DNA from: Byssothecium circinans
Taxonomy: Eukaryota > Ascomycota > Dothideomycetes > Pleosporales > Massarinaceae
NCBI GenBank assembly: GCA_010015675.1
Contig: ML977006.1
Location: forward strand, 481,958 to 545,957
Direction of reading: 5' to 3'
Length of the DNA stretch: 64,000 nt
The number at the start of each line of letters is the position of its first letter. The stretch's first letter is position 1. Below are positions 44,131 through 54,599 of this stretch, piece after piece. Position numbers and translations under genes: made by a program. The notes under the pieces are model-generated. The model searched no databases. It was not told the DNA's origin and was given only the letters and a program-made list of their open reading frames with translations.

Positions 44131-45855
44131 TCATGATCCTGGTCTCCAGTAGCTAGTCAGATCATCCAGGAGTGTCTTCGGAGGAAACTTTGTAATCTCC
44201 AGCGTTTTCTCTAGAAGTCGCAATATCTCAGCTTGTTTGACGGGCTGTTGCACAGAGACCCGCTAAGGATTGGTCAGTTTATGCTGTTGTGGAAGCTGAA
44301 CCCGCAGTTGATAACTTACCGGCGTACAGCGCTTGATAATTCACGAAGGCGCTGGGTAGGTCCCTCCCCTGCTGTATCATAGAAATCCCACATATCGTCT
44401 CAACGCTCTCGTCGGGAAAGCGCTGCCGATGTCCGAAATCGTGCATGCCACCCATAGAAGGCCAGTTGATTAGGACAATGATTCGAGCAAAGTGGAACGT
44501 TTGGATCGCCGCAGCATATGATGGCGGATGTATCTAAATGGGCACGAACAAACCCGATTCAGGCAGAGGAAGTGTGTATCGGCTGGAAGGATGCTGGGAG
44601 TACGTGATATCAATCATCAAGCGCTTGTAGTAGTTTACCTCCTTGTTCAACACGAATTGGCATGTCGTACTTCTTCTCATTCGCCGCGAAATCAACGCAT
44701 CTTGCGCAGATGTATATTATGCGTGTCGCCAATTCATCAGGATTGAGGTCCGTCAGTCGTTTGTTCGGTCTCCATATTGTCAGGACTCGTCGGCTCTCTC
44801 GGAATGCAACCCAGATGTCTTGTCACAGCCACGACCACCAGGCAGCTCGACGCAATCCATCCTTGGATTCGCCATTATTATCCTGGGATTTCTGAATACA
44901 AAAGATGCCATACAGGTGCCGTTCCCACGCTCCATTGCTGTATCGTCCGGAGGCATCACACATTTCGTAGGTACTGATGAGCAAAGCCGTCGCAATGATT
45001 TCTTTGGACTTTAAGTAGTAAGGATAGAGGAAATCTTGTCTCAGGTAAACAAGTGTCTCGTAGTAGTACTTCGTCGCCGTTTCAAGGAGTGGGTGGATGA
45101 CGCTGCTCGAAGTGGTTGAGCCTGGTGTTTGGACATTGAGACAGTCCTGCTTGGCTTGAGCATCTGCATGAAGGAGTGCCATGTGTCGAGCCGCAACAGC
45201 GAGGAGGGACCAGAGCAATCCAACATGATGGACGGCTAATCGAGGGACAGCATTGGAAAACTGTCTGGAAGGATCGAAAAGATCCAGGATTGGTCCTACT
45301 GTACTCACAAAATGTTGGAATAGGCCCAATTGCTCATTGTTCATTGGTATAGGATCCGATGACTGCCATGGTTCTTCGATAGGCCCTTCAGAAAGGTCAC
45401 CTCCTGACGACTGTAGCGTGTCTTGCGCCTCGGGAATTGGACTTCGTCGTCTTGAAAGGCCGGTTTGGTCGAAGCCCAGGTTGTGCTTCTGGATGTTGTT
45501 GATAGCATATTCAGCGAGTAGCTCATACCATTCGATAGGCCCTGAGTTAGGAGACGGCACAGAATTCGTCAAGGTCAACGGCGACAGATCGAATCGCGGC
45601 TCTGGAGACTCAGCGGACAGTTTAGGGTCGATGTCTCCACCGATAGGCTTTCGCGTCAAAGGAGGCTTAGTCGCATACAAGGGCAAGACATGCGCTGAAG
45701 AACTCCTCTGTCGAGTCGCATCTTCTCCGTCCGCGCTAGATGAGGTTGTCGCATCGGAAACCTGTCCGTATACACACTCTCTTCCTGATCGACTGCATTG
45801 ACCGCAATATGGCTTGCATTCATCGCACTTAACGCGTCGCTTCCGGCAAGTTAAG
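44131..45855 (-). pseudogene. Zn2Cys6 transcription factor relic
   Basis: The minus strand encodes a binuclear zinc cluster (LTCRKRRVKCDECKPYC, then QCSRSGREC), read after an acceptor at 45856. A long factor body with no stop follows to RRAAWWSWL, where TGA at 44823-44825 interrupts a frame that continues QDIWVAFRESRRVLTIWRP. Further on, TGA and TAG replace what should be Trp codons (ALDD-stop-YHVLPASFQ; LFVPI-stop-IHPPSYAAA) and a one-base shift occurs between them. The C-terminus QQPVKQAEILRLLEKTLEI is recognisable and ends at 44131. The first exon with the first Cys of the cluster was not found. CGA to TGA and TGG to TGA/TAG are the changes RIP makes. It probably once controlled the neighbouring aldolase and dehydrogenase. 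Confidence 0.78.
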
Positions 45856-46544
45856 CTGGGCTATGTTAGCTATTGTTAAATTTATGGGATGATCGCATTA
45901 ATGCACATCAATTGAAGTCACAGTGCGCAGTCAGTGTGCAGTCAGTGTGCACGCGAACATCCGCAGCCGAGCTATTAAGGTCGGGATATGGGGGCGGCAT
46001 CTTGTTGTCTCAAAACCACATGGTGTGGTGGCGGAATGATTTCGCATCGAGGAGAGCGATGTTTTTGTTTCGAGGAAGATAAGGAGGATGGAGGGGATCT
46101 GATGTAGGACAGTGTGTGCGTTTCCTGGGCATTGATTCGGAGGTTGGCCAAGACCGACCTCCGCAACTCGCCGGCACTTCATCTGATCAAGCTGGAGGGG
46201 TGGCAATTGTGCCAGCCTCGAATTGGGAAGATACAAATTCGGAGAGGAGGCGCTTGAACGTATGGGATGAGATCAGATGGATCTGCAAAGTGATGACATT
46301 GAGCTGAGAAGGGACACGGTCGTCTCGTAAAAGGAACTGAGGTCTGATTGGAACGAAACATGATTACTCAGCCCTGCAATCTCTTTCCATCCTCGCTGCA
46401 ACGACGACCATGTTGATTCCATCATAACCATCCGCGGATATCAGCACATGCTGGCAGAAATGTTGAAGCATAATCAGTGGTCTTCGTTTTATCGTCATGC
46501 ACCCGCCTCAAAAAGCCACCGGAAATTCACTTGGGCAGTCTTGG
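45856..46544. other. No supported gene
   Basis: Upstream region of the regulator relic. It holds a short tandem duplication (CAGTCAGTGTG) near 45929-45953. The missing first exon of the regulator may lie here but cannot be identified. Confidence 0.4.
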
Positions 46545-47330
46545 CTACCATGCACCAACAATACCAGCAACAGGAATATTAATACCCGTGGTGTAGCTCG
46601 CGCCGTCTGCATGAGGGTACACATAAGCACCACCAAGCTCCTTGGGATCTGCGAGACGCGGCATGTCGCCATAGTATTGCATCCCATGGTCTTCAAGCTT
46701 CAATCGGCCGCTCTCTCGACATAGTATGTCATCTGTGTCCTGACAAAACCAGGCGAGATGGAGTTTACACGAATGCCTTGTTTCGCCCACTCCATAGCGA
46801 GAGTGTGAACCATGTTTCTCACAGCGCCTTTTGTGCCGCCAAATGGTGCAGAGGGAGCAGCGCGGTTTGGGACGAAGTCATGCACGCAGTGAAGACGACG
46901 GAGCCCTTGATACTGAGCTCGATGAACTCCTTCGCGGCAGCCGTCCCGAGAAGTACGCGCCGAAGGCATCCAGGTCGAACATCTGTTCTAACCATCGTCG
47001 ATCGAAGTTGAGTGCTGGTTGATGTTTCGTCATTCCGGCATTGGCAATCATCCCGTCGATACGGCCCGATTGTTAGACTATCTGGTCAGCAACCTTGATA
47101 ATGCTTTCCTCCGAGGCAGTTGGAAGTAGACTAGTGCAGGCGCTTGGAGTTTGCTGCCGCAAGGGTCTAGAACTCCTCGCCGGGCTCGAAGAGGTCGAGA
47201 GAATATGCCTCCGCAGCTTCGTTGGCGAGGGATACTATTGCGAGACACAACCCAATTCCACGGTTTGCGCCGGTGATGGCGATAACTTTACCGAGCAGGG
47301 TAATCTTCCAGTCGTGGTCGGGTCCTGGTT
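46545..47330 (-). pseudogene. Short-chain dehydrogenase/reductase relic
   Basis: Frames on the minus strand pass through an SDR: DWKITLLGKVIAITGANRGI with the TGxxxGIG cofactor loop, then stops and shifts around 47050-47200 (EEF-stop), GSVVFTACMTSSQ, PFGGTKGAVRNMVHTLAMEW, AKQGIRVNSISPGFVRTQM, and YVYPHADGASYTTGINIPVA near the end. The position of the catalytic Tyr (YxxxK) reads Phe (FGGTK). It resembles sorbose or mannitol-2-dehydrogenase-type SDRs, but it is too decayed to specify. Together with the aldolase and Zn2Cys6 relics it suggests a lost sugar or polyol pathway. Confidence 0.78.
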
Positions 47331-48666
47331 CTGTTGAAAGGTAGACGGGACTTGGTATTGCTTGGTCAACTTATGTATGTGTCATTGGTGCTTGCACCTG
47401 TAACGGGAGCGGTGCCGACATTTTGCCGGGTGAAAGCTGCAGGAGACATTTTAGAAGGTTTATCGAAGGTATCGTACAATGAGCTCAGAGCTTCGATTGC
47501 TGTGGGAATGTGGGAGCAAGAGTGGAGATCAGGAACACCAGCAATGGCCTCGCGACTTTTTAACATTAACGCAGAACAGCTCTTTGCCCAATCCACAATT
47601 ATGAGAAACTTATGTATTCGGCAAGATTCCCACTTGGGCGGGCCCAACAATCAACGTTCCCGACTGGACGCTCGCCTACCAGGAGAACTCAAGAGCGCAA
47701 TCGTTGACGTCCAGCCAACGTGTTTGATGCGAGCACCTGCCGGTATACCTTGGAAGCCGTCGAGCTACCTGTGGCGAGTTCAATCTTACAAAACTAACTT
47801 TCTTGAACCTCCACCAAAAGTCAGTGCCTCGAGACGAGGCACACTGTCGGGTAGCGTCCCTGCCCTCGTTCAACCCAAAGTGCCACAAATGGGAAACCCA
47901 AAAACATGTGCACACGAGCCCATCATCTGCTTAGGAAAGGTGAAACTAATACATGAGTCGCGACACGCTGTGAAGAATGCGGAGGTGGACACCAAAAGGT
48001 GAGGTAAGAGCATGAATAGGGCCGAGAAATCTGGGGAACTTAACCCCTTTGAACAATAGCCACTAAAGCCTAGCCCCACGGAATACGATCATGCATACTC
48101 ATTCAGCCTGGTTCCATCATCGCGGGGCATCAAGCCAGCAGTCAGAGAGCCCTCAACTTAACCGTGCCAGCCTCGTCTCCCTTTTGTGCTACATTCCGGG
48201 ATTTCGTCCAAATAAGCTGTTGGAGGAAGCAGCAGCGCCATGTCGGCAACACAACGGTCATCTGAAGCTGTAATTATCGATAGTAAAGAATGGATACTGC
48301 AAGGCATGTCGAGATCACGGAGGGTGGTATCACTTGGACGCTGGAAGAGAAGAAGAAGCTTTGAGGGAGATTGATACATTTTTGCTGCTTATTATGTGGC
48401 TAATACCTCCGACCAACTGATCTCGCCCGACTTCCTCTTTTGATTAGCGCCGTATCCCATGTTTGTTACCAAAATTACACCCGGCTCAACTTCGGCTCAG
48501 CCGCTTCTCAGGTCGCACCGCCACTGCTCAGGATGCTCACCTCCAACTCACTTTTCTATCCAAACTCCGTTAGCTGCGCCTATTATAGAGTACATAGGTG
48601 CCATCCATGTTAGAATTTTCTGTCAACTCTACCCGAAAGATAGCACCAGGGGTGAGCTGGCGATGA
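47331..48666. other. No supported gene
   Basis: A 222-codon frame at 47334-48002 (plus) starts with a hydrophobic stretch but otherwise has no domain or coding character that I trust. From 48.0 to 48.66 kb nothing is seen. Confidence 0.4.
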
Positions 48667-48748
48667 GGCCCAGAAGTGGACCTCTGCATGAAAGTTGTCG
48701 CAATGGTCCATTTCTGGACCACCTTGTAGGATGGCCCGAAACTGGGCA
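48667..48748. promoter_or_regulatory. Palindrome cluster 1, upstream of the recombinase gene
   Basis: Three 16-bp inverted repeats of form GGYCCR-N4-YGGRCC: 48667-48682 (GGCCCA GAAG TGGACC), 48705-48720 (GGTCCA TTTC TGGACC, perfect) and 48733-48748 (GGCCCG AAAC TGGGCA). They lie 160-240 bases before the ATG at 48908. Confidence 0.7.
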
Positions 48749-48907
48749 ATTCAGGCAGGCTGGTCCCGTTGGCTAGCCCGTAGCCCTTTGGCTCCTCTTG
48801 CTATGATGTTGCCTCGATGTTGAGCGCAGCAGGCCTTTTTCTCTCTCCTCCTTTCTCTCGTTCTTCTGTCCCATTCTTCATTCCCTATCCTCTTGCGCCA
48901 ACCCATC

Positions 48908-51900
48908 ATGCCAAGGGCTAAAAAGGACTTCATCCGGCTGGCGGAAGAGAGAGGTGGCTCTGAATTACCTCCCTCTGTCAACGGACAGCGAATTCTCAAA
49001 CGACTTGAAGATGGGACACTCAGATCATATCAAGACAAGGTAGACGAATGGGAGCGGTTAGAACATATTCATTCCGGTCGACATTTCAATGGCTGACTTC
49101 TGAAATAGTTTCGTTGAATCGGAGCGCATAAAACATCCTGATCAACCACCTCCAACTGTCTCTGATTTGAAGGCTCTCAAAAAATTTGTCCGCATGATGG
49201 CGCTTGCCATCGACGGAACGAAGGGGTTGAATGCCTGCGTAGAGACCGTTAGGAACTATTGTAATCGATTCACAGCAGGTTGGAAGAGAATACATGAAGC
49301 AATACGGCAGGATCTCGCCGAGAGTGTCACAAACGTCAGCGTAAAGCCCACCCCTTCCATAGACCAGCACACTGATTTTTATGCAGTATATCTACGGTGA
49401 GCTGATGGAAGAACTCCGATTACTGAGAGAAAAGAAGCCGCGAAGATATGCCAACAGCAGCCATATCACAAGCTTCGGAAAGCGTTATTGGGGCGGTGAT
49501 TGGAAGGAGTATGATAGCCCTGCGACTAGGCTGAATGATTGGGATCTGTTCTTGGTAGACGTCTTCTCCTCGGCCCGTATTTTGGATTATATCGAATCTA
49601 CTTGCAGAAGAGGCACCAACCGAGGACTGAAATTCAAAGTGAGTCGCTAAGGCTTGAGGACTTGGTCCGGTGTGTTAACCGCCCCATTTGGAGCAGGACG
49701 TGATGTTCATATGCTTCTGGAACAAATATGGGAAGCCCGAATTTGCCGTTCAACGGACGAAAGACGCAAAAAACTTTTCTAGAGTTGCCCAAAGCAAAAA
49801 GTATCCACCACTGACAAGCTGTCGCCGAGAGATTTACTGACACAGTCCTTTGTAGGCCGAAGAACTCTATCGCAGAAGGTTGCGAAGAAGCACCACTCCT
49901 TACCAATTCACTCCTCTTTACTTTAGCAAGGCTTCTTAGCAAGGGTGCATTCCGCGATTACAGTACTATTGAGGATTTACTGCACATCGTGCCTCCAACC
50001 GGTACCAAATCGTTCCATATTGCATGGAGAGAGGATGTTCTTGAGCATGCCTTCTACCCGAATGCGAGCCAGAATGGCTCTATCGAAACAGCAAGTGCCT
50101 TTCACAAGAGACTTATGGAGGCGGGCATTCGTGCTGGTTTCCCAGAGCCTCCAACTATACATGACTGGAGAGCAAACGCTCTGTTCTTGATAGATACATG
50201 AGTAAAATTACCCTATCCTTTGCAAAGTTGCTAATATATCTACTCATAGACAAGCATTACTCCGAATCCGACCGAATGCGAGCTGGAGCTCACGAGAACC
50301 CGAACACATATGGTCAAAGCTACCAATCAAGCGAAAGCCGCGTCGATGGTCAAAACACCTTTCTTGGGAACGAAAGGAGAGAAAATGTGAGCGATGCTTT
50401 CCTTGAGCTAAGCGTCCATTACACGCCAAATCTCGCCCAGCGACTTCCCGCCGAGGAGAGGTACAACCTCCAAAGGAGACAGGACTATCTTGAGCTTGAA
50501 GATGAAATTGAGGCTTTGCGAGATGATAAGAATGCAGAGGCGAAAGACCGCTTTAAAGAGCTTCAGCGAATGAAGAGTCGGTTGATGGACGAGGCTTTTC
50601 AAGAATGGTAGAAAGCGCAACCGTATCGGCCAGAAGAACCGCCGCTGTACCATTACGAAATTTTCGATCGTTGCTGGTTCATGATGCCGGAACGAGATCG
50701 CCTAGCAACTAATCTCTTCAAAAGTGCTAAGTTACGAGACCCTTTGGGACTTTCGGTCTTGCGCGACTTGATAGCCCTACTTGAGAAGAATGCGGAGGTT
50801 GAGTTCAGGCCAGGCTTAGAAGAGGACAAATGCGTCTGCCCAAAGGTGAAGAAGGAACCACAAGACGAAGCTAATGTGACTCCCAGCAAATACGACTGGA
50901 GACACATATACAACTGCTACAAGAAGGATCGCTGTAGTAAGCATGGCTTTGCAGAGCTGTGCTTTAGATGCAACGAATAGATCTTTTCAGAGCAGGGATG
51001 GAGAGGTCACTGTCTCGGTCACCTGAAGGATCTGAGTTCCTTTCCAACTCACTTTGACCCTCTAACTACCCGCAGCGGAGTCCTCGCCACTCCAGGACAC
51101 TGCCCTTACTGTCTCAGAGACGAAAGGCTGCCACCTGAGAAGCGGATGTACCAGTACCTGAACCGAGCGATGTGGCTGTCCTATATCCAGAAACACATAG
51201 AAGGCTTAGAGAGGTGTGAGAGAGAAGGAAAGAATACTGTGCGATGCCCTCATCCCCACCCGCGTTGCCCAGAATCCTTCGACACCATTCTGCATTTACG
51301 GTTCCATTTGGAAGATGTCCACGGTATCCCTATGGCCAAAGAGTCGAAGGTGAAGAAGAGGTCGAGACGGGGAGGTGAACAGGCACGACAGCCTCCCAAG
51401 AAGCAGCTCAAGAACGAGTGTGGCTCGTTTATCAACGTTACAGCAGCAACGATGAAGGCTCGTTTAAGGAAGGCATCCAAGGCTCCATCGGGTTGTTCGA
51501 CAAATTATCAACACTCAGCTGATAGCGTTTGGGGTGAGGATTGGTATTCCGGTTCTGACCCGCCACCTTCATCGACATCTAGTGATGCACAACTTGATCC
51601 GGTACCAGATATCGACTTTGTTCTGATAGATGAAGTTGAAATCTCTACACAACCACCTCTTACCGATGGTCCGATACCCTTCTTGGATCTCACTTCGGCA
51701 AACTATGGGTTTCAGGAAGGGCTTTTGGAAGCCAATGTCATGCCGGAACATGAGTCTGTCAGCTCCGGGAGTTCCTCCGGTCTGTCTACCCCTTTTTGCA
51801 GTTCAAACAGTAGCCCATTGTCATCAGTGTCCAATGGGGATCTGATTGATTCCCTGAACGACATTGAACTCGGCGCTGTCGATGTCATGAACCTCGCCGC

Positions 51901-52285
51901 CTCAGGGGAGATTCCTCAGTCGACAATCTGCAAAACAACAAAGAAGAAAAGTGCGTATTAACCGCCTGGAGCTCTTATCATAAAAAACTGACCAAGGACA
52001 GATGATTCATGTGCAGAAGCTGCGGCAACTGCTATTGAGGTGAACACGCGGCAAGTTGAAGAGCTGGCTCCTTTGACTTCTGCGATTGCTCAGCCGCCTG
52101 CTGTAGACCCAGGAGACAACCAATGGGAAGTTGAGGAACTGCAGGGAAGGCGAAAGGTTGGGAGAGGTTTCATGTATCTTGTGAAGTGGTTGGGATATCC
52201 CGAGACAGAAAGCACCTGGGAGAAAAGGAAGGACATCAGCGCTGAGCTTGTGATGGCCTACGATGCGATGCATCCTTTAGATTAG
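48908..52285 (+). pseudogene. DUF3435 tyrosine recombinase (Starship-captain family) with C2H2 finger and C-terminal chromodomain; damaged
   Basis: DNA strand-transfer enzyme family that mobilises giant fungal Starship elements. Introns: 49057-49108, 49335-49386, 49639-49696, 49801-49855, 50194-50249 and 51951-52001. The joined protein begins MPRAKKDFIRLAEERGGSEL. It has LKALKKFVRMMALAIDGTKG, FSSARILDYIE, the HxxR box in IHDWRANALFLID, and SESDRMRAGAHENPNTYGQS with the likely nucleophile Tyr. The conserved C-terminal region follows, with HCPYCLRDERLPPEKRM and a C2H2-type CPHPHPRCPESFD. An acidic Ser-rich linker comes next, and a chromodomain ends the protein (WEVEELQGRRKVGRG, FMYLVKWLGYPETESTWE). 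Damage: TAG at 50609-50611 and 50978-50980, and intron 5 starts AT instead of GT (50194). All three are single transitions as made by RIP, so this copy is probably dead but recently so. The chromodomain exon is intact. Confidence 0.82.
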
Positions 52286-52403
52286 TCCGAAATAATTACA
52301 ACGGCGTTTTACAGAGTGGGTTAGACACGCATCTGGCCTTCGACGGCATTCAGTCATCTCATCTGAGTGGCCATTATCACGTGGATCAATAGACTACTTT
52401 TTC

Positions 52404-52433
52404 GGTCCGAAATATGAAGCCCAGTTTTGGGAC
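52404..52433. promoter_or_regulatory. Palindrome cluster 2, between two convergent genes
   Basis: One good site at 52418-52433 (AGCCCA GTTT TGGGAC) and a half-site GGTCCG at 52404-52409. The cluster sits between the recombinase stop and the stop of the small coiled-coil gene. It is the only one not clearly upstream of a start codon. Confidence 0.5.
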
Positions 52434-52543
52434 AGTGCAAAGTTAAAGTTGCAATAGCCCATGCTACACACCTTTAAATTGGTACTCCAGGCGTGCCATT
52501 CATTATGAAGGAATATTTAACGAATCTAATAGAGTCGACCATT

Positions 52544-52855
52544 TCAACGCCTCCTTGCACTCTTCAGTGACACTGTGTCTGCTCTGGTGCTCTTTCTTTT
52601 GCGTTTCTTGAGCTCCCGTACTTCCTCTTTGACAGTATGCATCTCGTCTTTCATCTCAACCATAGCGTCGTTCATTTCCTTAAGATAGGCAACATAGCCG
52701 AGCAGTTGCTCAATACTGGTGGTTATCATATCGAAGTCTTCTTCCACCAGGTCGGGCATCTCTCCGTCATGCTCATCAAGCCAGTCTGTATACCAGCTCC
52801 AAATATCGTCTAACTGCTCAGAGTGTAGCTTTTGTGGCGGAGGATTTTCCCACAT
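52544..52855 (-). CDS. Small coiled-coil protein, 103 residues, unrecognised
   Basis: Single-exon frame MWENPPPQKLHSEQLDDIW, ending in a basic tail (ELKKRKRKSTRAD). A Leu/Met/Val heptad pattern over residues about 45-85 (LLGYVAYLKEMNDAMVEMKD and on) predicts a coiled coil, preceded by an acidic stretch (DEHDGEMPDLVEEDFD). The KKRKRK patch could be a nuclear signal. It is convergent with the recombinase gene. The next palindrome cluster lies 75-143 bases before its ATG, which supports it as a real gene of the accessory block. Confidence 0.6.
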   Translation of the reverse strand: MWENPPPQKLHSEQLDDIWSWYTDWLDEHDGEMPDLVEEDFDMITTSIEQLLGYVAYLKEMNDAMVEMKDEMHTVKEEVRELKKRKRKSTRADTVSLKSARRR

Positions 52856-52929
52856 GATTTGGAGGGATTGCGAATATTTACAATAAAGGAAGAGCAGCTA
52901 TGCTCGTCTTTTATGTCAACACGTTGAAG

Positions 52930-52998
52930 TGCCCAAAATTGGACCACGTTCCATAGTGGCCAAAGTTTGGGTGAATGCTAGTGGCCTGATTTCAGTCC
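52930..52998. promoter_or_regulatory. Palindrome cluster 3, upstream of the small coiled-coil gene
   Basis: Three sites: 52930-52945 (TGCCCA AAAT TGGACC), 52958-52973 (GGCCAA AGTT TGGGTG) and 52983-52998 (GGCCTG ATTT CAGTCC). All have the 6-4-6 layout. Confidence 0.65.
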
Positions 52999-53169
52999 AC
53001 AAGTTCCAGTATACCGCATTGGCTCTTGGCTCTCCTCCTGCCGATGGTCCGGGAGAAAGTACTGCGAATGACGCTGCTGCCTCCCAGACTGCTGTCCACT
53101 CTATGGCGACAACGAGCCGGAAGACTCCCCTTGACTCCGGTCTTTACGCCCTACGCTGCATCAGGAACA

Positions 53170-53293
53170 GCCCCAAGTCTGGGCCTCCATGTCTTATTCC
53201 ATGGCCCATTAGGCATAAAGTCTGTCCTGCTAGCTTTACTACTGCGTTGGCGGAAGATAATTCGCGTCTTATAGCAGGCCCAGCCATGTGAGG
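53170..53293. promoter_or_regulatory. Palindrome cluster 4, upstream of the ankyrin gene
   Basis: A full site at 53170-53185 (GCCCCA AGTC TGGGCC) and two GGCCCA half-sites at 53203 and 53278. They lie 240-350 bases before the ATG at 53522. Confidence 0.55.
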
Positions 53294-53521
53294 CTAACCC
53301 TGGCGTTGGCTGCTTAATCGAGGTTCTTCAAGTGGCAAAGTCTGTATGCATAAATTTTCCTAGGTTTAATTGCTAGCTGATGTCATGCGCAGGTCTCTTT
53401 CCGCCTATATATATCCCTCGGCACCTCCGCTCCAGTCCTCATCACTTCTCTCCATCTCTTCGATTCTCTTATCACGGCAACGATATCAAGCAACCAGCAA
53501 CGCTTCGTATGTACACCCAAC

Positions 53522-54580
53522 ATGGACATCATCATCCGAAATATCGCCTTGATTGCGGCATCGAACGGGTACGAGCTAGAGATCGAATATTTGCTCTCTA
53601 CTAGTTACTTTCAAACCAACTGGACGGACGACAAAGGTCGAACGCTGCTCTATTTAGCCGCAGATGGAGGTCACGATGAGGTGGTATATCTATTACTACA
53701 GCAGCCTGATATTAAGACCGATACGAGAGACGAATCGGGCCGCACACCGTTGGCTATAGCCGCATTCAAAGGTCATGAAGAGGTGGTTAAGCTTTTGCTA
53801 GATCATGGCGTTGATGTCAACCCGGGGGACAAGGACGGCCGGACACCATTGGCTTTGGCTGCACACCAAGGCCACTACCGCTCAGTTTATGAGCTGATTG
53901 ACCGAAAAGATGTTGAGATGGAGACAACGGATGAAAAAGGCAATACACCGCTGGCACTCGCCGCCTCTGAAGGGTGCTGGAGAGCGGTAGTGCGTTTCCT
54001 GGACCGGCCTTGTATCGATGTGGATAGAAAGAATGAAGATGGTCAAACGCCGCTCTCTTTAGCCGCTCAAGGAGGCCATAGCTGCGTGGTCGAGGAAATC
54101 CTGCGGCAAAAGAGGATCGACCTCAACTCAAAAGATAAGAATGGTCGAACGCCACTCTCTCACGCTGCTACCTCAGACGATGCCACGACAGTCAACTTAT
54201 TACTCCAGCGGAGAGGAGTTAAGGCAGATCTAAAGGACAACAATGGTCGAACACCTCTATCCTGGGCAGCTACCATGGACTCTGACAATGTGGCCGCACT
54301 ATTCCTCCATCTAGGCAACGTCAAAACCGAATCAAGGGATAAAAATGGTTACACGGCGTTGGATTTAGCCAGGTCACATGGCTCTTCGAAAGTCATCAGC
54401 TTGTTGTCTGATTGGGATGATATTCAATCCTACGTTGCAGACTGTTATTCCAAATATGCACTTTCCGACATTCTAAAGAAAGCAAGAAAGAAGCAAGGAA
54501 ACCATCTAAAGCGTGTAGGTGGAAGAAAGGAGTTTGTCAGCAAGGGAGGAAAAGCGCCACGCACTGAAAGGGAAAAGTGA
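53522..54580 (+). CDS. Ankyrin-repeat protein, 352 residues
   Basis: Single-exon, intact protein of about eight ankyrin repeats (residues 20-300), for example GRTPLAIAAFKGHEEVVKLL, DGRTPLALAAHQGHYRSVYE, NGRTPLSHAATSDDATTVNL and NGYTALDLARSHGSSKVISL. Each starts with a DxxGxTPL turn. A short helical C-terminus rich in Lys follows (ILKKARKKQGNHLKRVGGRK), possibly a nuclear signal. There is no kinase, NACHT or PNP-UDP domain upstream, so it is a free-standing repeat protein rather than part of an NLR. Ankyrin repeats bind partner proteins; the partner is unknown. A palindrome cluster precedes it. The start is the first Met after a short pyrimidine-rich leader. Confidence 0.85.
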   Translation: MDIIIRNIALIAASNGYELEIEYLLSTSYFQTNWTDDKGRTLLYLAADGGHDEVVYLLLQQPDIKTDTRDESGRTPLAIAAFKGHEEVVKLLLDHGVDVNPGDKDGRTPLALAAHQGHYRSVYELIDRKDVEMETTDEKGNTPLALAASEGCWRAVVRFLDRPCIDVDRKNEDGQTPLSLAAQGGHSCVVEEILRQKRIDLNSKDKNGRTPLSHAATSDDATTVNLLLQRRGVKADLKDNNGRTPLSWAATMDSDNVAALFLHLGNVKTESRDKNGYTALDLARSHGSSKVISLLSDWDDIQSYVADCYSKYALSDILKKARKKQGNHLKRVGGRKEFVSKGGKAPRTEREK

Positions 54581-54599
54581 TGAAGCTATCATCGGCATC

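Noticed and set aside
47334..48002. 222-codon plus-strand frame with a hydrophobic start
   Set aside because: No domain and no coding-like composition beyond the first 30 codons, and it sits among relics; probably chance.
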